Source of the DNA: Andreprevotia lacus DSM 23236 | GTDB lineage: Bacteria; Pseudomonadota; Gammaproteobacteria; Burkholderiales; Chitinibacteraceae | Assembly (NCBI RefSeq): GCF_900176275.1 | Contig: NZ_FWXD01000017.1 | Span: 1-64,000, forward strand | Direction: 5' to 3' | DNA: 64,000 nt | Shown: positions 38,297 through 47,063 of the stretch, in pieces | Layout: every line of letters begins with the position of its first letter | Numbering within the stretch: position 1 is the first letter of the stretch | The notes under the pieces: generated by a model | Database searches by the model: none | What the model saw: the letters and a program-made list of their open reading frames with translations, nothing else | What the model was told of the DNA's origin: nothing | Translations under genes and position numbers: made by a program

Positions 38297-38586
38297 CAGT
38301 CTTCCTTTCTCTGTCGGGCCCGCACCACTTGCAGTTGTGCGTAGCCCCAAAAACCCAATCCGTACAACAGGCCGGCCACCAATCCCAGCGGCCAGGCCGA
38401 CAGCACATGCTGCCAGTATGGACCGGGATCATTCAAGACAACGGGTAGCGCGCCATACAACAGGCAGAACGGCAGCCCCCAGAACAACAGGCCGCGCAAC
38501 AGCAGGCAGCGCCAGAAGCCACCTGTCACCACGCGTTGCCAGCGTTCCTGATCGTGATCATCCATGGAGGATTGCCCGACGGGCAT
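38296..38586 (-). CDS. Small two-helix membrane protein inside the purE-purK operon
   Basis: A 96-residue protein with two hydrophobic helices, CLLLRGLLFWGLPFCLLYGA and LSAWPLGLVAGLLYGLGFWG, and a charged cytoplasmic N-terminus (MDDHDQERWQR). I do not recognise it. I chose the ATG at 38586 because it overlaps the purE stop as TGATG, the same coupling seen at its own 3' end with purK; an internal ATG at 38565 is possible. The tight double overlap argues it is a real gene. A purine-related role is not proven by position. Confidence 0.75.
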   Translation of the reverse strand: MPVGQSSMDDHDQERWQRVVTGGFWRCLLLRGLLFWGLPFCLLYGALPVVLNDPGPYWQHVLSAWPLGLVAGLLYGLGFWGYAQLQVVRARQRKED

Positions 38587-39071
38587 CAAACCGGCGGCAG
38601 TTCCATCGCCAGCACGGTTTGCTTCTGGCGCTCGCGGAAGTCAGCCAGCTTGTCGGCCAGTTCCTTGCTGCTGTTGGCCAGCATGGCAATGGCAAACAGC
38701 GCTGCGTTGGCCGCACCAGCTTCGCCGATGGCAAAGGTGGCAACCGGCACGCCCTTGGGCATTTGCACGATGGACAGCAGCGAATCTTCGCCACGCAGGT
38801 ATTTGCTTGGCACCGGTACACCCAGCACCGGCACGGTGGTCTTGGCGGCCAGCATGCCCGGCAGGTGGGCTGCGCCGCCGGCACCGGCGATGATGGCCTG
38901 GATGCCACGGCTGGCCGCTGTTTCTGCGTATTCGAACAGCAGATCCGGTGTGCGGTGTGCAGAAACGACCTTGCATTCAAACGCAACGCCGTAGGCTTGC
39001 AGCTGTTCGGCCGCGTGCCGCATGACATCCCAGTCACTGTTGCTGCCCATTACCACGCCGACCTGAATCAT
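38586..39071 (-). CDS. purE: 5-(carboxyamino)imidazole ribonucleotide mutase
   Basis: Class I PurE, 161 residues. [59 protein letters not shown] and [20 protein letters not shown] are the conserved blocks; the active-site Ser and Asp of GSNSDW and His of SAHRTP are present. It is first in the purE-orf96-purK operon, with its promoter presumably in the 415-bp gap to the right. Confidence 0.97.
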   Translation of the reverse strand: MIQVGVVMGSNSDWDVMRHAAEQLQAYGVAFECKVVSAHRTPDLLFEYAETAASRGIQAIIAGAGGAAHLPGMLAAKTTVPVLGVPVPSKYLRGEDSLLSIVQMPKGVPVATFAIGEAGAANAALFAIAMLANSSKELADKLADFRERQKQTVLAMELPPV

Positions 39072-39285
39072 GCGCACCACCCCAAAAAGCGTTGATTTTA
39101 CCGAAGATATTGCCTGCCCATAAAGCCAACCGACAACAGGTGATGAATTTGACGATGAGAGCCGCCAACAAAAACCGGTGCGGCGGCCGCAAGGCAGGCA
39201 AAGCGCAGGCGGTACAAACCGTGCGGCCGGCGAGCACAAAGTGCCAGCAGGGTCTTGGTTGTCGTTGCTAATTAGAAAATTAGTA

Positions 39286-39396
39286 TTGACTAATGTTTTG
39301 GCTTGGACCATGATGAGCACATGGTTGCCTTATGGGTGACATGTTGTTTGTTTCCATCTTCTCGCTTCAAGCCGGGCATGCGCCCGGCATTTTTTT
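39286..39396 (+). ncRNA. Candidate small RNA unit (promoter to terminator)
   Basis: TTGACT at 39286-39291 and CATGAT at 39309-39314 with a 17-bp spacer could start transcription near 39321. GCCGGGC-ATGC-GCCCGGC followed by seven T residues (39371-39396) is a strong intrinsic terminator. No start codon with a ribosome-binding site lies between, so a transcript of about 75 nt would be non-coding. The -10 is weak, so this is only a candidate. Confidence 0.35.
39371..39396 (+). terminator. Rho-independent terminator upstream of the 39.5-kb sensor gene
   Basis: A perfect 7-bp GC stem (GCCGGGC/GCCCGGC) with a 4-nt loop and a T7 run. It follows no annotated rightward gene, which is why an upstream small transcript is suspected. 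Confidence 0.75.
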
Positions 39397-39486
39397 GCCT
39401 GTCGCAAACCGCTGTCATGTCAGTGCAATTGTCCGGTCATCCGTACGCATTAAGCTCCGAACGTCTAAACGATTCGGGTGCCTGGT

Positions 39487-40551
39487 ATGAAAAAATCCTT
39501 GCTGCGTCTGTCGCTCGGCCAACGGCTGGCGGCGGGTTTTGCTGCGGTCATCGTGTTGCTGGGGGCCGTCAGCGCCTATAGCTGGCACACCATGAATACG
39601 CTGCAGGCCCAGCTCAACGACGCGGTGGGCAGCAGTAGCCGCAGGCTGGAAACAGTGCACCAGCTCAAGGAAGCCGTCCTGGCCGAAGAAGGGCATCTGC
39701 TGGCGTTGATGCTGGCCGACCAGCCCGCCAAGGCGCGCGTGCTGACCGAACAGCTGGACGGCGCGCACCGGCGGGTGACCGAGCTGGGCCGGCAACTGGC
39801 AGAGCTGGAAACCGGTGGCGCCCCGCGTGATCTGCAGCTGGCGTTGGGTGGCTATAACAGCGAAATTGCCCAGATCCGCGAAATGCTCGATATCGAGGAC
39901 CGCTACGGTGCCAATACCGAGGTGAACATCGAACTGCGCCAGCGCCGCACTGCGCTGTTTGGCGTGCTCGATCACATGCTGGCGGCACGTGGTGCCCAGC
40001 TGCAGCAGGCCATGCAGAGCAGCAATGCCAGCGTGAGTGCTGCCCGCCTGTGGCTGGTCGTGCTCGGCGCAACAGCGGCAGTCATCGCACTGTTCACCGG
40101 CTGGCGCATTACCCGTACCGTGATGCGCGAGGTGGGGGTGGACTTGAATGCAGCGGTTGATCTGGCGGCCGATCTCGCCAACGGCAAGCTCAAGCTCTCC
40201 ATGCGCCGTGCCGATTTTGGTGCCGGCAGCGTGATGGACTCGCTGCTGGCCATGCGGGACCGCATGATGGATGGCTGGCGCTATCGCAAGACTGCCGCCG
40301 GCAATGCCGCGCTGACCGCACGTGACAAGCTGGTGGACGGCCGTGCGCGCCAGTTGCTGGTGCTGATTGACGGCCAGCGTGCGCTGTCGGCACTGATCGA
40401 GGTCTTTGGCGAAACCGCCTGGGCGCAGCTGCGCGAGCTGGAAGCCATGGGCTTCATCACCCGTGCCGATGGCATGGCAGCGCCGGTGGACGTGCCGGTT
40501 GAGGCTGTTATGCAGGCCTTTGAGCCGGAACTGGTGCCCGAGCCGGCCTGA
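39487..40551 (+). CDS. Chemoreceptor-like sensor with no signalling domain, C-terminal winged-helix-like region
   Basis: A 354-residue membrane protein. Helix 1 (about 12-32) and helix 2 (about 187-206) flank a periplasmic four-helix-bundle-like domain with heptad patterns, as in methyl-accepting proteins. A HAMP-like segment (about 207-260) follows. The methyl-accepting signalling hairpin is absent. Instead the C-terminus has LVLIDGQRALSALIEVFGET and LRELEAMGFITRADG (about 289-329), resembling winged-helix modules in other signalling proteins. Function unknown. The downstream gene is on the opposite strand. Confidence 0.75.
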   Translation: MKKSLLRLSLGQRLAAGFAAVIVLLGAVSAYSWHTMNTLQAQLNDAVGSSSRRLETVHQLKEAVLAEEGHLLALMLADQPAKARVLTEQLDGAHRRVTELGRQLAELETGGAPRDLQLALGGYNSEIAQIREMLDIEDRYGANTEVNIELRQRRTALFGVLDHMLAARGAQLQQAMQSSNASVSAARLWLVVLGATAAVIALFTGWRITRTVMREVGVDLNAAVDLAADLANGKLKLSMRRADFGAGSVMDSLLAMRDRMMDGWRYRKTAAGNAALTARDKLVDGRARQLLVLIDGQRALSALIEVFGETAWAQLRELEAMGFITRADGMAAPVDVPVEAVMQAFEPELVPEPA

Positions 40552-40570
40552 TCCGCCGCGCAATCCATAA

Positions 40571-40607
40571 AACAACAAACCCGGCTTGGCCGGGTTTGTT
40601 GTTTTTC
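40571..40607. terminator. Strong bidirectional rho-independent terminator
   Basis: A perfect 15-bp stem (arms 40571-40585 and 40589-40603, loop TTG) followed by T residues. It serves the sensor gene and the converging acetyltransferase gene. The core CCCGGC/GCCGGG resembles the hairpin of the dispersed repeat, but no other repeat parts are present. Confidence 0.9.
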
Positions 40608-40624
40608 AGCGCATGAAACCGGGT

Positions 40625-41212
40625 TTACTGGTTCAGGTCATATAGCGTTGCCATATCGGGTGGTTCCAGTTCGCGGATGACCTTGCATGGATTGCCGGCG
40701 GCCAGCACGCAGGGCGGGATGTCCTTGGTGACCACGCTGCCGGCACCGATCACGCTATGGTCGCCGATGGTGACACCCGCGCAGATGATGGCGGACGAAC
40801 CGATCCACACGTTCTCGCCGATGGTGATGGGCGCAGCCCAGAAGGCCCAGCGCTGGCGCTCGGTCGGGTCCACCGGGTGGGTGGCCGTCATCAATTGCAC
40901 ATTGGGCCCCAGCAGCGTGTGCTGGCCGATGGTGATGTCGGCACCGCCACCGATGGTGGCGTTGCTGTTGATGAACACCTTGCGGCCCAGCTTGACGCGC
41001 TTGCCGCGCGCCAGCCCCAGCGGCGGCGTTACCCAGCAGTCTTCCGCTTCGGCAAACAGCTCGCGCATCAGGGCACGGCGCTCGGCTTCGTCCATCTGCT
41101 CGTTGTTGAAGCGATCCAGCAAGGCGCGCTCGCGCTGCCAGTCTTCACCACCGCCACGCTTGATGTCTTCAAAGCTGTAGCGTACCAGTCCATCAATCTG
41201 ATCCAGGGCCAA
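40625..41212 (-). CDS. Maltose/galactoside O-acetyltransferase-family protein (Maa-like)
   Basis: A 195-residue left-handed beta-helix acetyltransferase. The N-terminal mac domain contains RALLDRFNNEQMDEAERRAL. Hexapeptide repeats run from VFINSNATIGGGADITIGQH to VWIGSSAIICAGVTIGDHSV. The catalytic His lies in MTATHPVDPTERQ. The family acetylates sugars with acetyl-CoA; the acceptor is not predictable. Confidence 0.9.
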   Translation of the reverse strand: MALDQIDGLVRYSFEDIKRGGGEDWQRERALLDRFNNEQMDEAERRALMRELFAEAEDCWVTPPLGLARGKRVKLGRKVFINSNATIGGGADITIGQHTLLGPNVQLMTATHPVDPTERQRWAFWAAPITIGENVWIGSSAIICAGVTIGDHSVIGAGSVVTKDIPPCVLAAGNPCKVIRELEPPDMATLYDLNQ

Positions 41213-41338
41213 TGCCGTTCTCCTGAAAGTCCTGAATCAGCGTAACGCAGGGCGGTGTTTTCAGGAACCCCGGGCAAACGCCAACAGGTCATGCGTGCCG
41301 TACATGACGTATTTGGCCCCTCCCTGCACGGCCGGCAT

Positions 41339-42856
41339 TCAGACCCTGAACTGGCCCATGCCCTCGCGCAGCCCGGCGGCGACGCGGCTGAGGTCGCCGG
41401 CCAGCTCCGCGGTGCGCTGGGTGATCTCGTCGCCCGCATGCGCCGCACGCACCAGTGCCTGCAAGGCGGCTTCGATATCGCGGCTGGCGGCAGCTTCGCT
41501 GCGCAAGGTGCCAGCCATTTCGGTGACCTGCCGCGCCGCATCGCGCGTGGCATCGCTCACGCCGGCAATGGCGCTGCCGGCCTCGCCCGCCAGCCGCAAG
41601 CCGTTGTCGGCACGCTCCGATACGGCCTGCATGCCTTCCAGCGCAATGGTTTTGCTGCTTTGCATGTCGTTGATCATGCTCTGGATTTCCGCCGTGGCCT
41701 GGCCGGTACGCTCGGCCAGCTTGCGCACCTCGTCGGCCACGACGGCAAAGCCGCGCCCCTGCTCGCCGGCGCGGGCAGCCTCGATGGCGGCATTGAGCGC
41801 CAGCAGATTGGTCTGGTCGGCAATATCGCGGATCACGCCGATGATGCCGGCAATGCGGCCGGTCTGCTCGATCAGGCTTTCCACCCGGCCCGAGGTATCG
41901 GCCAGCTGGCTGACGATGGCCTGCATCTCGCTGGCAGAACGGCCGACGATTTCATTGCCGCTGCCGGCTTGCTCGGCCGAGTGGCTGGCCAGCGCGGCGG
42001 CCGCATCGGCCTGCTCGGCCAGCCGGTTGATCTGCGCTGCCAGTTGCTCGGTGTCTTGCGCATTTTGCGACACCCCCGCCACGCGCCGTGCCGAATTGGC
42101 AGCGGCCTCGCCGGCCAGGCGATTGAGCTCGTTGCAATCCTGGTCGATGCGTGCGCTGCCGGAGGATGCATCCTGGATCAGCTTGCGCAGCTGATCCTGC
42201 ATGCCCAGCACCAAGGCCAGCAGTCGTGTGCTGCCGCCCGTTTCCTCCACGCGCGTAATCAGGTCCCCCTGGCTGATCAGCTCGGCCTGCACCGCCACCA
42301 GATAGGCGCTGCGCCGCTCCAGCGCCATGCGCATCGCCAGCAGGCACAGCACGCCGGCTTCGGCCACCACGAAGGCCGCGTGCAGCACCACCAGCCCCGG
42401 CGAGGCCTGCCCGGCCGGAAAGGCAAACACCGGCAGCTGCGCGGCCTGCATCAGGCTGAACGCCACGTGGTGCACGGCAATCACCACTGCGGCAAACACG
42501 ATGGGTCGCCAGTCACGGTAATAGAGCAAAAAGGCCAACAGGCAGAAAATCGAGAAATGAAACTCCAGCATGCCGCTGCTCTGGTGGATTTGCAGCGCCG
42601 CAAACACCATCAGCGCGGCGGCGCTGGCCAGCCGGCACAGCGTGCCACCCGGCTGCGTCTGATACAGCAGCAGCGGGCCGGCAAAGGCCGGTATGCCGAT
42701 CAGCAGCGCGGCCAGCCAGGTGCCATGCCAGCTGGCCAGACCCAGCGAAATCAGCAGCAGTGCCGCCAGCACCTGCAGCATGGTGCGGTCGGCCTGGGCT
42801 GCTGCCTCGCGCGAGCGCGTCTGCAGGATATCGTCGAATGCGCGTGTGCCTGGCAT
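41339..42856 (-). CDS. Methyl-accepting chemotaxis protein with polytopic N-terminus
   Basis: A 505-residue receptor. About six membrane helices (25-210) replace the usual periplasmic sensor; they include [20 protein letters not shown] and [20 protein letters not shown], a His-rich membrane module seen in other chemoreceptors, possibly sensing membrane or redox state. The cytoplasmic part ends in the signalling hairpin with [20 protein letters not shown] and [18 protein letters not shown]. The ATG at 42856 is preferred. It is preceded 25 bp upstream by a 40-codon gene on the same strand. Confidence 0.92.
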   Translation of the reverse strand: MPGTRAFDDILQTRSREAAAQADRTMLQVLAALLLISLGLASWHGTWLAALLIGIPAFAGPLLLYQTQPGGTLCRLASAAALMVFAALQIHQSSGMLEFHFSIFCLLAFLLYYRDWRPIVFAAVVIAVHHVAFSLMQAAQLPVFAFPAGQASPGLVVLHAAFVVAEAGVLCLLAMRMALERRSAYLVAVQAELISQGDLITRVEETGGSTRLLALVLGMQDQLRKLIQDASSGSARIDQDCNELNRLAGEAAANSARRVAGVSQNAQDTEQLAAQINRLAEQADAAAALASHSAEQAGSGNEIVGRSASEMQAIVSQLADTSGRVESLIEQTGRIAGIIGVIRDIADQTNLLALNAAIEAARAGEQGRGFAVVADEVRKLAERTGQATAEIQSMINDMQSSKTIALEGMQAVSERADNGLRLAGEAGSAIAGVSDATRDAARQVTEMAGTLRSEAAASRDIEAALQALVRAAHAGDEITQRTAELAGDLSRVAAGLREGMGQFRV

Positions 42857-42881
42857 CGTGCTGATTCTCCGCAGCGTACCG

Positions 42882-43004
42882 TCAGTTGCACAACCAGCTG
42901 CGTACGGCATCCTGCCAGCACAGCACCGCCAGCGCGCTCAACAGATAGGACAGCCAGAGGGCAAACCACCAGCGCGCCTGGCGCGCAACCTTCGCTTGTT
43001 GCAT
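42882..43004 (-). CDS. Forty-residue single-helix membrane protein
   Basis: A short gene: ATG at 43004, TGA at 42882-42884. The product begins [20 protein letters not shown], continues [20 protein letters not shown], and has one membrane helix after a basic N-terminus (inside-positive). GGAGG lies 6 bp before the ATG, an ideal ribosome-binding site. It sits 25 bp upstream of the chemoreceptor start on the same strand, so co-transcription is likely. Function unknown. Confidence 0.6.
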   Translation of the reverse strand: MQQAKVARQARWWFALWLSYLLSALAVLCWQDAVRSWLCN

Positions 43005-43103
43005 GACAACCTCCGGGGCATGGCCGCGAGTGCGGCCGTTTACCTCACCATCTAAGTGCGTTCCATTGTGCCTTTCAAGGACAAGCTTACAGCCGGTCCG
43101 GCG

Positions 43104-44009
43104 TCACTTGCGGCTGACCAGTGCCACGCCGCCCAGCACCACCACCGCCCCCAGCCACTGCACGGCGCTTAGGTGCTCATCCAGCACCCCCATGCCCAGC
43201 ACGATGGTGATGATGGGGCCGAAGCTGCCGACCACGGCGGTACGCCCGGCGCCGATGCGCTGCATGGCCATGGCCATCAGATAAAGCGGCAACACCGTGG
43301 CTACCGCAGCCATTACGCCTGCATAGGCATAGACCGGCCACGGCTGTATCAGTTGCGTGGCCGGATGCGTGAGCAAAAAGTGCCCCAGCATCAGCCCGGC
43401 CGATACGCTGAGCGCCATTTCGGTAAAGCGCAGCGAGCCGACGCGCGCTATCAGCGGCGGGCTGAAGGTGAGATAGAGCGCAAATGCCACGTTGCTGGCA
43501 AATACCCACAACAGCCCGGCCACGTCGGCATGCGCGTCATGCAGCCCCGGCCACACCACCAGCACGATGCCGACATAGGTCAGCGCCAGCGCCCCCATGG
43601 TGCGGCGCGTGATCGCGCTGCGGGTGAGCACGGCGGTGAACAGCACGGTCAAGGTCGGGTAGAGATAGAGCACCAGCCGCTCAAGGCTGGCGCTCACCGT
43701 TTGCAGGCCGATGAAGTCGGTAACGCTGGCCAGGTAGTAGCCAAGAAAGCCAAGCAACAGCAGCCAGCCGATATCGCGCCGCGCCATCGGTGCTTGCGCT
43801 GGCCGTCGCCACAGCAAGCGCAACAGGCCGAGTATGCCCAGCGTGCCAACCAGCCGCAGCGTCAGCAGGGTGACCGCATCGACACCATGGCGGTAGGCCA
43901 GCTTGACGAAGATCGCCTTGGTGGCAAAACAGGTGGCTGAAACAATGGCCAGGATCACGCCAAGCTGTTCGGCGCGGGCTGCAGGGTGGGGGATGGCAGT
44001 ACTGGTCAA
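43104..44009 (-). CDS. EamA/DMT-family transporter
   Basis: A 301-residue protein with ten helices made of two EamA repeats. VILAIVSATCFATKAIFVKL begins the first and LAGLLWVFASNVAFALYLTF-like sequence the second; QTVSASLERLVLYLYPTLTV and MQRIGAGRTAVVGSFGPI are typical internal motifs. It probably exports a metabolite; the substrate is unknown. The best start is TTG at 44009 with AAGGAG eight bases upstream; the longer reading frame to 44108 lacks a ribosome-binding site. Confidence 0.85.
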   Translation of the reverse strand: MTSTAIPHPAARAEQLGVILAIVSATCFATKAIFVKLAYRHGVDAVTLLTLRLVGTLGILGLLRLLWRRPAQAPMARRDIGWLLLLGFLGYYLASVTDFIGLQTVSASLERLVLYLYPTLTVLFTAVLTRSAITRRTMGALALTYVGIVLVVWPGLHDAHADVAGLLWVFASNVAFALYLTFSPPLIARVGSLRFTEMALSVSAGLMLGHFLLTHPATQLIQPWPVYAYAGVMAAVATVLPLYLMAMAMQRIGAGRTAVVGSFGPIITIVLGMGVLDEHLSAVQWLGAVVVLGGVALVSRK

Positions 44010-44373
44010 TTCACGGCTCCTTGTGGGAATGGGGGCCGCGATGGCTGCTGTACAACTCGGGTGCCTGATGTGCACACCACCGCGACATTGCGGTGGCGTG
44101 GCGCGCACGCTACCGCTGGTGGGCTTTTAGCCACCAGCGTTTGCTGATTACGGTGCGCGGAGTGTGGTTTGCTTGCATGGCTTCAAGGTAACTGGCCTGC
44201 AAGGGCTGCGTCAACTGGTGCGTGGTTACGGTGCTGTGGCGGTGGAACGGGGCCAGCCGGCATCCCGGGCCAGCCGCGACTGTAAGGGGCTGGCGCAGCG
44301 GCCACTGTATCTGCCCTGCTGTGGCTGCGCGCACCACAATCGCTGTCATTCCCATTCGTCATGAAGCGTGACC
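44010..44373. other. 358-bp gap between divergent transporters
   Basis: No coding region is convincing. Two hairpins stand out: CCACCGC-GACATT-GCGGTGG near 44082-44101 and CGCTGGTGG-8 nt-CCACCAGCG at 44114-44139. Neither has a T run. They could be regulatory dyads for the EamA or BenE genes. The rest shows nothing I recognise. Confidence 0.4.
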
Positions 44374-45546
44374 ATGCCGCAGCTTGTCCATCGTTTGCTT
44401 CACGCCTTGGCCCCAGTGGTGGCAGGCTTTGTGACCGTGCTGGTCGGCTTTACCAGTTCGGCCGTCATCGTGTTCCAGGCTGCACAGGCGCTGGGTGCCG
44501 GGCCGGCCCAGATTGCATCGTGGATGTGGGCACTGGGGCTGGCGATGGGGCTGACCTGCATCGGGTTGTCGCTGCGCTATCGCATGCCGGTGGTCACGGC
44601 CTGGTCTACGCCCGGCGCGGCCATGCTGGTGACCAGCGTGGCCGGCGTGCCCATGAACGAGGCCATTGGCGCCTTCATGATTTCGGCGCTGCTGATCACC
44701 CTGAGCGGCTATAGCGGCCTGTTCGAGCGCGCCATGGCCCGCGTACCCCTGGGGCTGGCCTCGGCCATGCTGGCCGGTGTGCTGCTGCGCTTCGGCATGG
44801 GAGCATTTGCCGCGTTGCAGACGCAGCTGGTGATGGTGGCCGCCATGTTCGCGGTCTACCTGCTGCTGCGCCGCTTGCTGCCGCGCTATGCCATCGTCGG
44901 CGTACTGGCGGTCGGCACTTTGATCGCTGCGCTGCAGGGGCAGCTGCATCTGGCGCAAGTGCAGTTTGAGCTGGCGCGGCCGGTGTTCACCATGCCGGCG
45001 TTCTCGCTGCATGCTCTCTTCGGCGTGGCGTTGCCGCTGTTCATCGTCACCATGGCGTCGCAGAACATTCCCGGCGTGGCGGTAGCGCGTGCGCAGGGCT
45101 TTCCGGCTCCGGTATCGGCCGTGGTGGGCGCCACCGGGCTGACCAATCTGCTGCTGGCACCGTTCGGTGCGTTTGCAGTGAATCTGGCTGCCATCTCCGC
45201 CGCCATCTGCATGGGGCCGGAAGCGCACGAAGACAGCCGCAAGCGCTATCTGGCCGCCGTTTCGGCCGGTGTGTTCTACCTGCTGGTGGGCTTGTTCGGT
45301 GCCACTGTGGGCGCGCTGTTCGCCGCCTTCCCCAAGGAGCTGGTGCTGGCCGTGGCTGGCTTTGCGCTGATCAATACCATCGGTGGCGGCCTGCTGGCCG
45401 CCGTGCGCGACGAACACGGTCGAGAGCCGGCGCTGATCACCTTTCTGGTTACTGCATCCGGCCTCACCTTGTTCGGCATTGGTGCGGCCTTCTGGGGCCT
45501 GCTGGCCGGGGGTGTGGCCAGCGTGGTGCTGCACAAGCGGGCTTAA
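44374..45546 (+). CDS. BenE-family benzoate/purine-type transporter
   Basis: A 390-residue membrane protein with about twelve helices. GFVTVLVGFTSSAVIVFQAA, YRMPVVTAWSTPGAAMLVTS, LFIVTMASQNIPGVAVARAQ and FPAPVSAVVGATGLTNLLLA are characteristic of the BenE (benzoate:H+ symporter) family. Its substrate is not certain. GAAG lies 7 bp before the ATG at 44374; GTG at 44368 is an alternative. Its 3' end overlaps the converging LysR gene by 4 bp. Confidence 0.9.
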   Translation: MPQLVHRLLHALAPVVAGFVTVLVGFTSSAVIVFQAAQALGAGPAQIASWMWALGLAMGLTCIGLSLRYRMPVVTAWSTPGAAMLVTSVAGVPMNEAIGAFMISALLITLSGYSGLFERAMARVPLGLASAMLAGVLLRFGMGAFAALQTQLVMVAAMFAVYLLLRRLLPRYAIVGVLAVGTLIAALQGQLHLAQVQFELARPVFTMPAFSLHALFGVALPLFIVTMASQNIPGVAVARAQGFPAPVSAVVGATGLTNLLLAPFGAFAVNLAAISAAICMGPEAHEDSRKRYLAAVSAGVFYLLVGLFGATVGALFAAFPKELVLAVAGFALINTIGGGLLAAVRDEHGREPALITFLVTASGLTLFGIGAAFWGLLAGGVASVVLHKRA

Positions 45547-46499
45547 CCGGCCAGTTCCTCCAGCCCCTCCCGCGCATCCAGCCCCATGCGCTGACGGAAT
45601 ACCTCGCACAAGGTGCGGCGTATCCACGCATGGCGCAGGTCGTGCTGGTGGCGTGCATGCCAGAACAAGGTGTAGCCCAGCGTCGGCAGCGCGATAGGCG
45701 GGGTGGGCAGCACCACAAAGCCCAGTTGGGATTGATAATGCCGCAGCAGATGGGCCGGGGCAGTAATGATCAGGTCGGTGCAGGCGACAACTTCGAGCGC
45801 GGTCCAGAACTGCGGGGTCAGCAGCCCCACCACGCGCTGGCAGCCGGCAATGTTCAGCGCTTCGTCGATGCGGCTGCGCATGTCGCTGCCCATCGACAGC
45901 TCGGCATGCGGCCAGTTGCAGTAGTTGGCCACCGTCATGCCGCCCAGTTCCAGCAGCGGGTGGTGCTGGCGCACTGCGCAGGCAAATTCGTCGCGAAACG
46001 CTAATCGCTGGAACACACCGGGCGGTGCACTGGGCACCACGCCAAACGCCAGATCGGCCCCGCCGTCGCCCAGTTGCAGCAGGGTGTCGGCATCCCAGCC
46101 GCACACTTCCACCGCCAGCCCTGGCGCCTGCTTTTGCAGCTGGATCAGCGCCTCGGGCAGCAGCGAGCAGATGGCATGGCCGGTAATCGCCAGCCGGAAC
46201 TGGCCCAGCGCCAGCTTGGGGTCGAAGTCGACCGGCGCCAGCATGGCCGATATCTGCCCGAGGATCTGCTTGAGCGGCCCGCGCAGCGCCTCGGTGCGCG
46301 CGGTGGGCACCATGCGGTTGCCATTGCGCACGAACAGCGGATCGTTGAACAGGGTGCGCAGCCGCGCCAGCGAGCGGCTCATCGCCGATTGCGTCACCCC
46401 TGCCGCATCGGCCGCCGCGGTCACGCTGCCGTGGCGCAACAGTTGATCCAGCACCAGCAGCAGGTTGATGTCGATGTCGCTCAGATCGGACTTGGCCAT
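45543..46499 (-). CDS. LysR-family transcriptional regulator
   Basis: A 318-residue regulator with an N-terminal winged helix (DLSDIDINLLLVLDQLLRHG, then GSVTAAADAAGVTQSAMSRS LARL) and a periplasmic-binding-like effector domain (about 90-310). The DLSDIDxNLLLVLD opening is typical of the NodD/LeuO-like branch. It converges on the BenE-family gene and starts away from it, so the usual divergent-target arrangement points rightwards to the lumazine-binding-like genes; this is inference. Confidence 0.9.
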   Translation of the reverse strand: MAKSDLSDIDINLLLVLDQLLRHGSVTAAADAAGVTQSAMSRSLARLRTLFNDPLFVRNGNRMVPTARTEALRGPLKQILGQISAMLAPVDFDPKLALGQFRLAITGHAICSLLPEALIQLQKQAPGLAVEVCGWDADTLLQLGDGGADLAFGVVPSAPPGVFQRLAFRDEFACAVRQHHPLLELGGMTVANYCNWPHAELSMGSDMRSRIDEALNIAGCQRVVGLLTPQFWTALEVVACTDLIITAPAHLLRHYQSQLGFVVLPTPPIALPTLGYTLFWHARHQHDLRHAWIRRTLCEVFRQRMGLDAREGLEELAG

Positions 46500-46658
46500 G
46501 GCTTGCTCCCCGCGCGGACTGCGCGAGTGCTCATGATAGGCGAGCAAGCCATGCCATGGGCGCATGACCTGCATGCCCGTGCCGGCATGGCTGCAAGGGC
46601 CGGCCGCTTTCTAGAATCTGCCGCACAAGGTTGCCTTTGCAGCCGGTGAGGAGCGGTG

Positions 46659-47063
46659 ATGGAAACGAAAGTCTTGGTACTTGCGAGCGCCATGCTTGCC
46701 CACGCGGCGGTGGCCGCAGCGCAGGACGATGTGGCCGCCGTGCGGCAACTGGCCAGTGATTACGCCACGGCCTGGTATGCCGCCGATACCGGCGGGCTGG
46801 CTGCCATGGTGCACGGGCAACTGGCCGTGCGTACCTTGCAAGCCGGTGGCCGTTTGCAAGAGGGCGATGCAGCCAGCCTGACGCGTGCCGCTGCCAGCGG
46901 CAGTGCCGAGCGCATGCCGGCGCTTGATATCGTGGTGTTCAATGTCTATGGCAATGCGGCGTTTGCCAGGGTGGGCAGCGGCAAGCGCACCGATTACCTG
47001 CAGGCCGGCCGCATCAACGGGCAGTGGAAAATCATCAACATCCTGCAAGGGGCGCAGCCATGA
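46659..47063 (+). CDS. Secreted lumazine-binding/NTF2-like protein, first of a tandem pair
   Basis: A 134-residue protein with signal peptide (METKVLVLASAMLAHAAVAA, cleavage near 22). The mature part resembles the NTF2-like putative lumazine-binding family: VRQLASDYATAWYAADTGGL, ALDIVVFNVYGNAAFARV and DYLQAGRINGQWKIINIL. Its activity is unknown. GAGGAG precedes the ATG. The next gene is a paralog whose start overlaps this stop (ATGA). Confidence 0.8.
   Translation: METKVLVLASAMLAHAAVAAAQDDVAAVRQLASDYATAWYAADTGGLAAMVHGQLAVRTLQAGGRLQEGDAASLTRAAASGSAERMPALDIVVFNVYGNAAFARVGSGKRTDYLQAGRINGQWKIINILQGAQP

Larger units (their letters stand above)
39072..39486. other. 415-bp gap: purE promoter side and possible small RNA
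   Basis: No protein gene is convincing here. The left part should carry the purE promoter, reading leftwards. The right part is AT-rich around 39265-39300, with the dyad ATTAGT-ATTG-ACTAAT at 39279-39294, a rightward promoter-like pair and an intrinsic terminator at 39371-39396, described separately as a possible small RNA. Confidence 0.5.

Noticed and set aside
40571-40607. Copy of the dispersed repeat at the 40.6-kb terminator
   Set aside because: Same hairpin core, but the rest is a standard A/T-flanked terminator with no repeat blocks.
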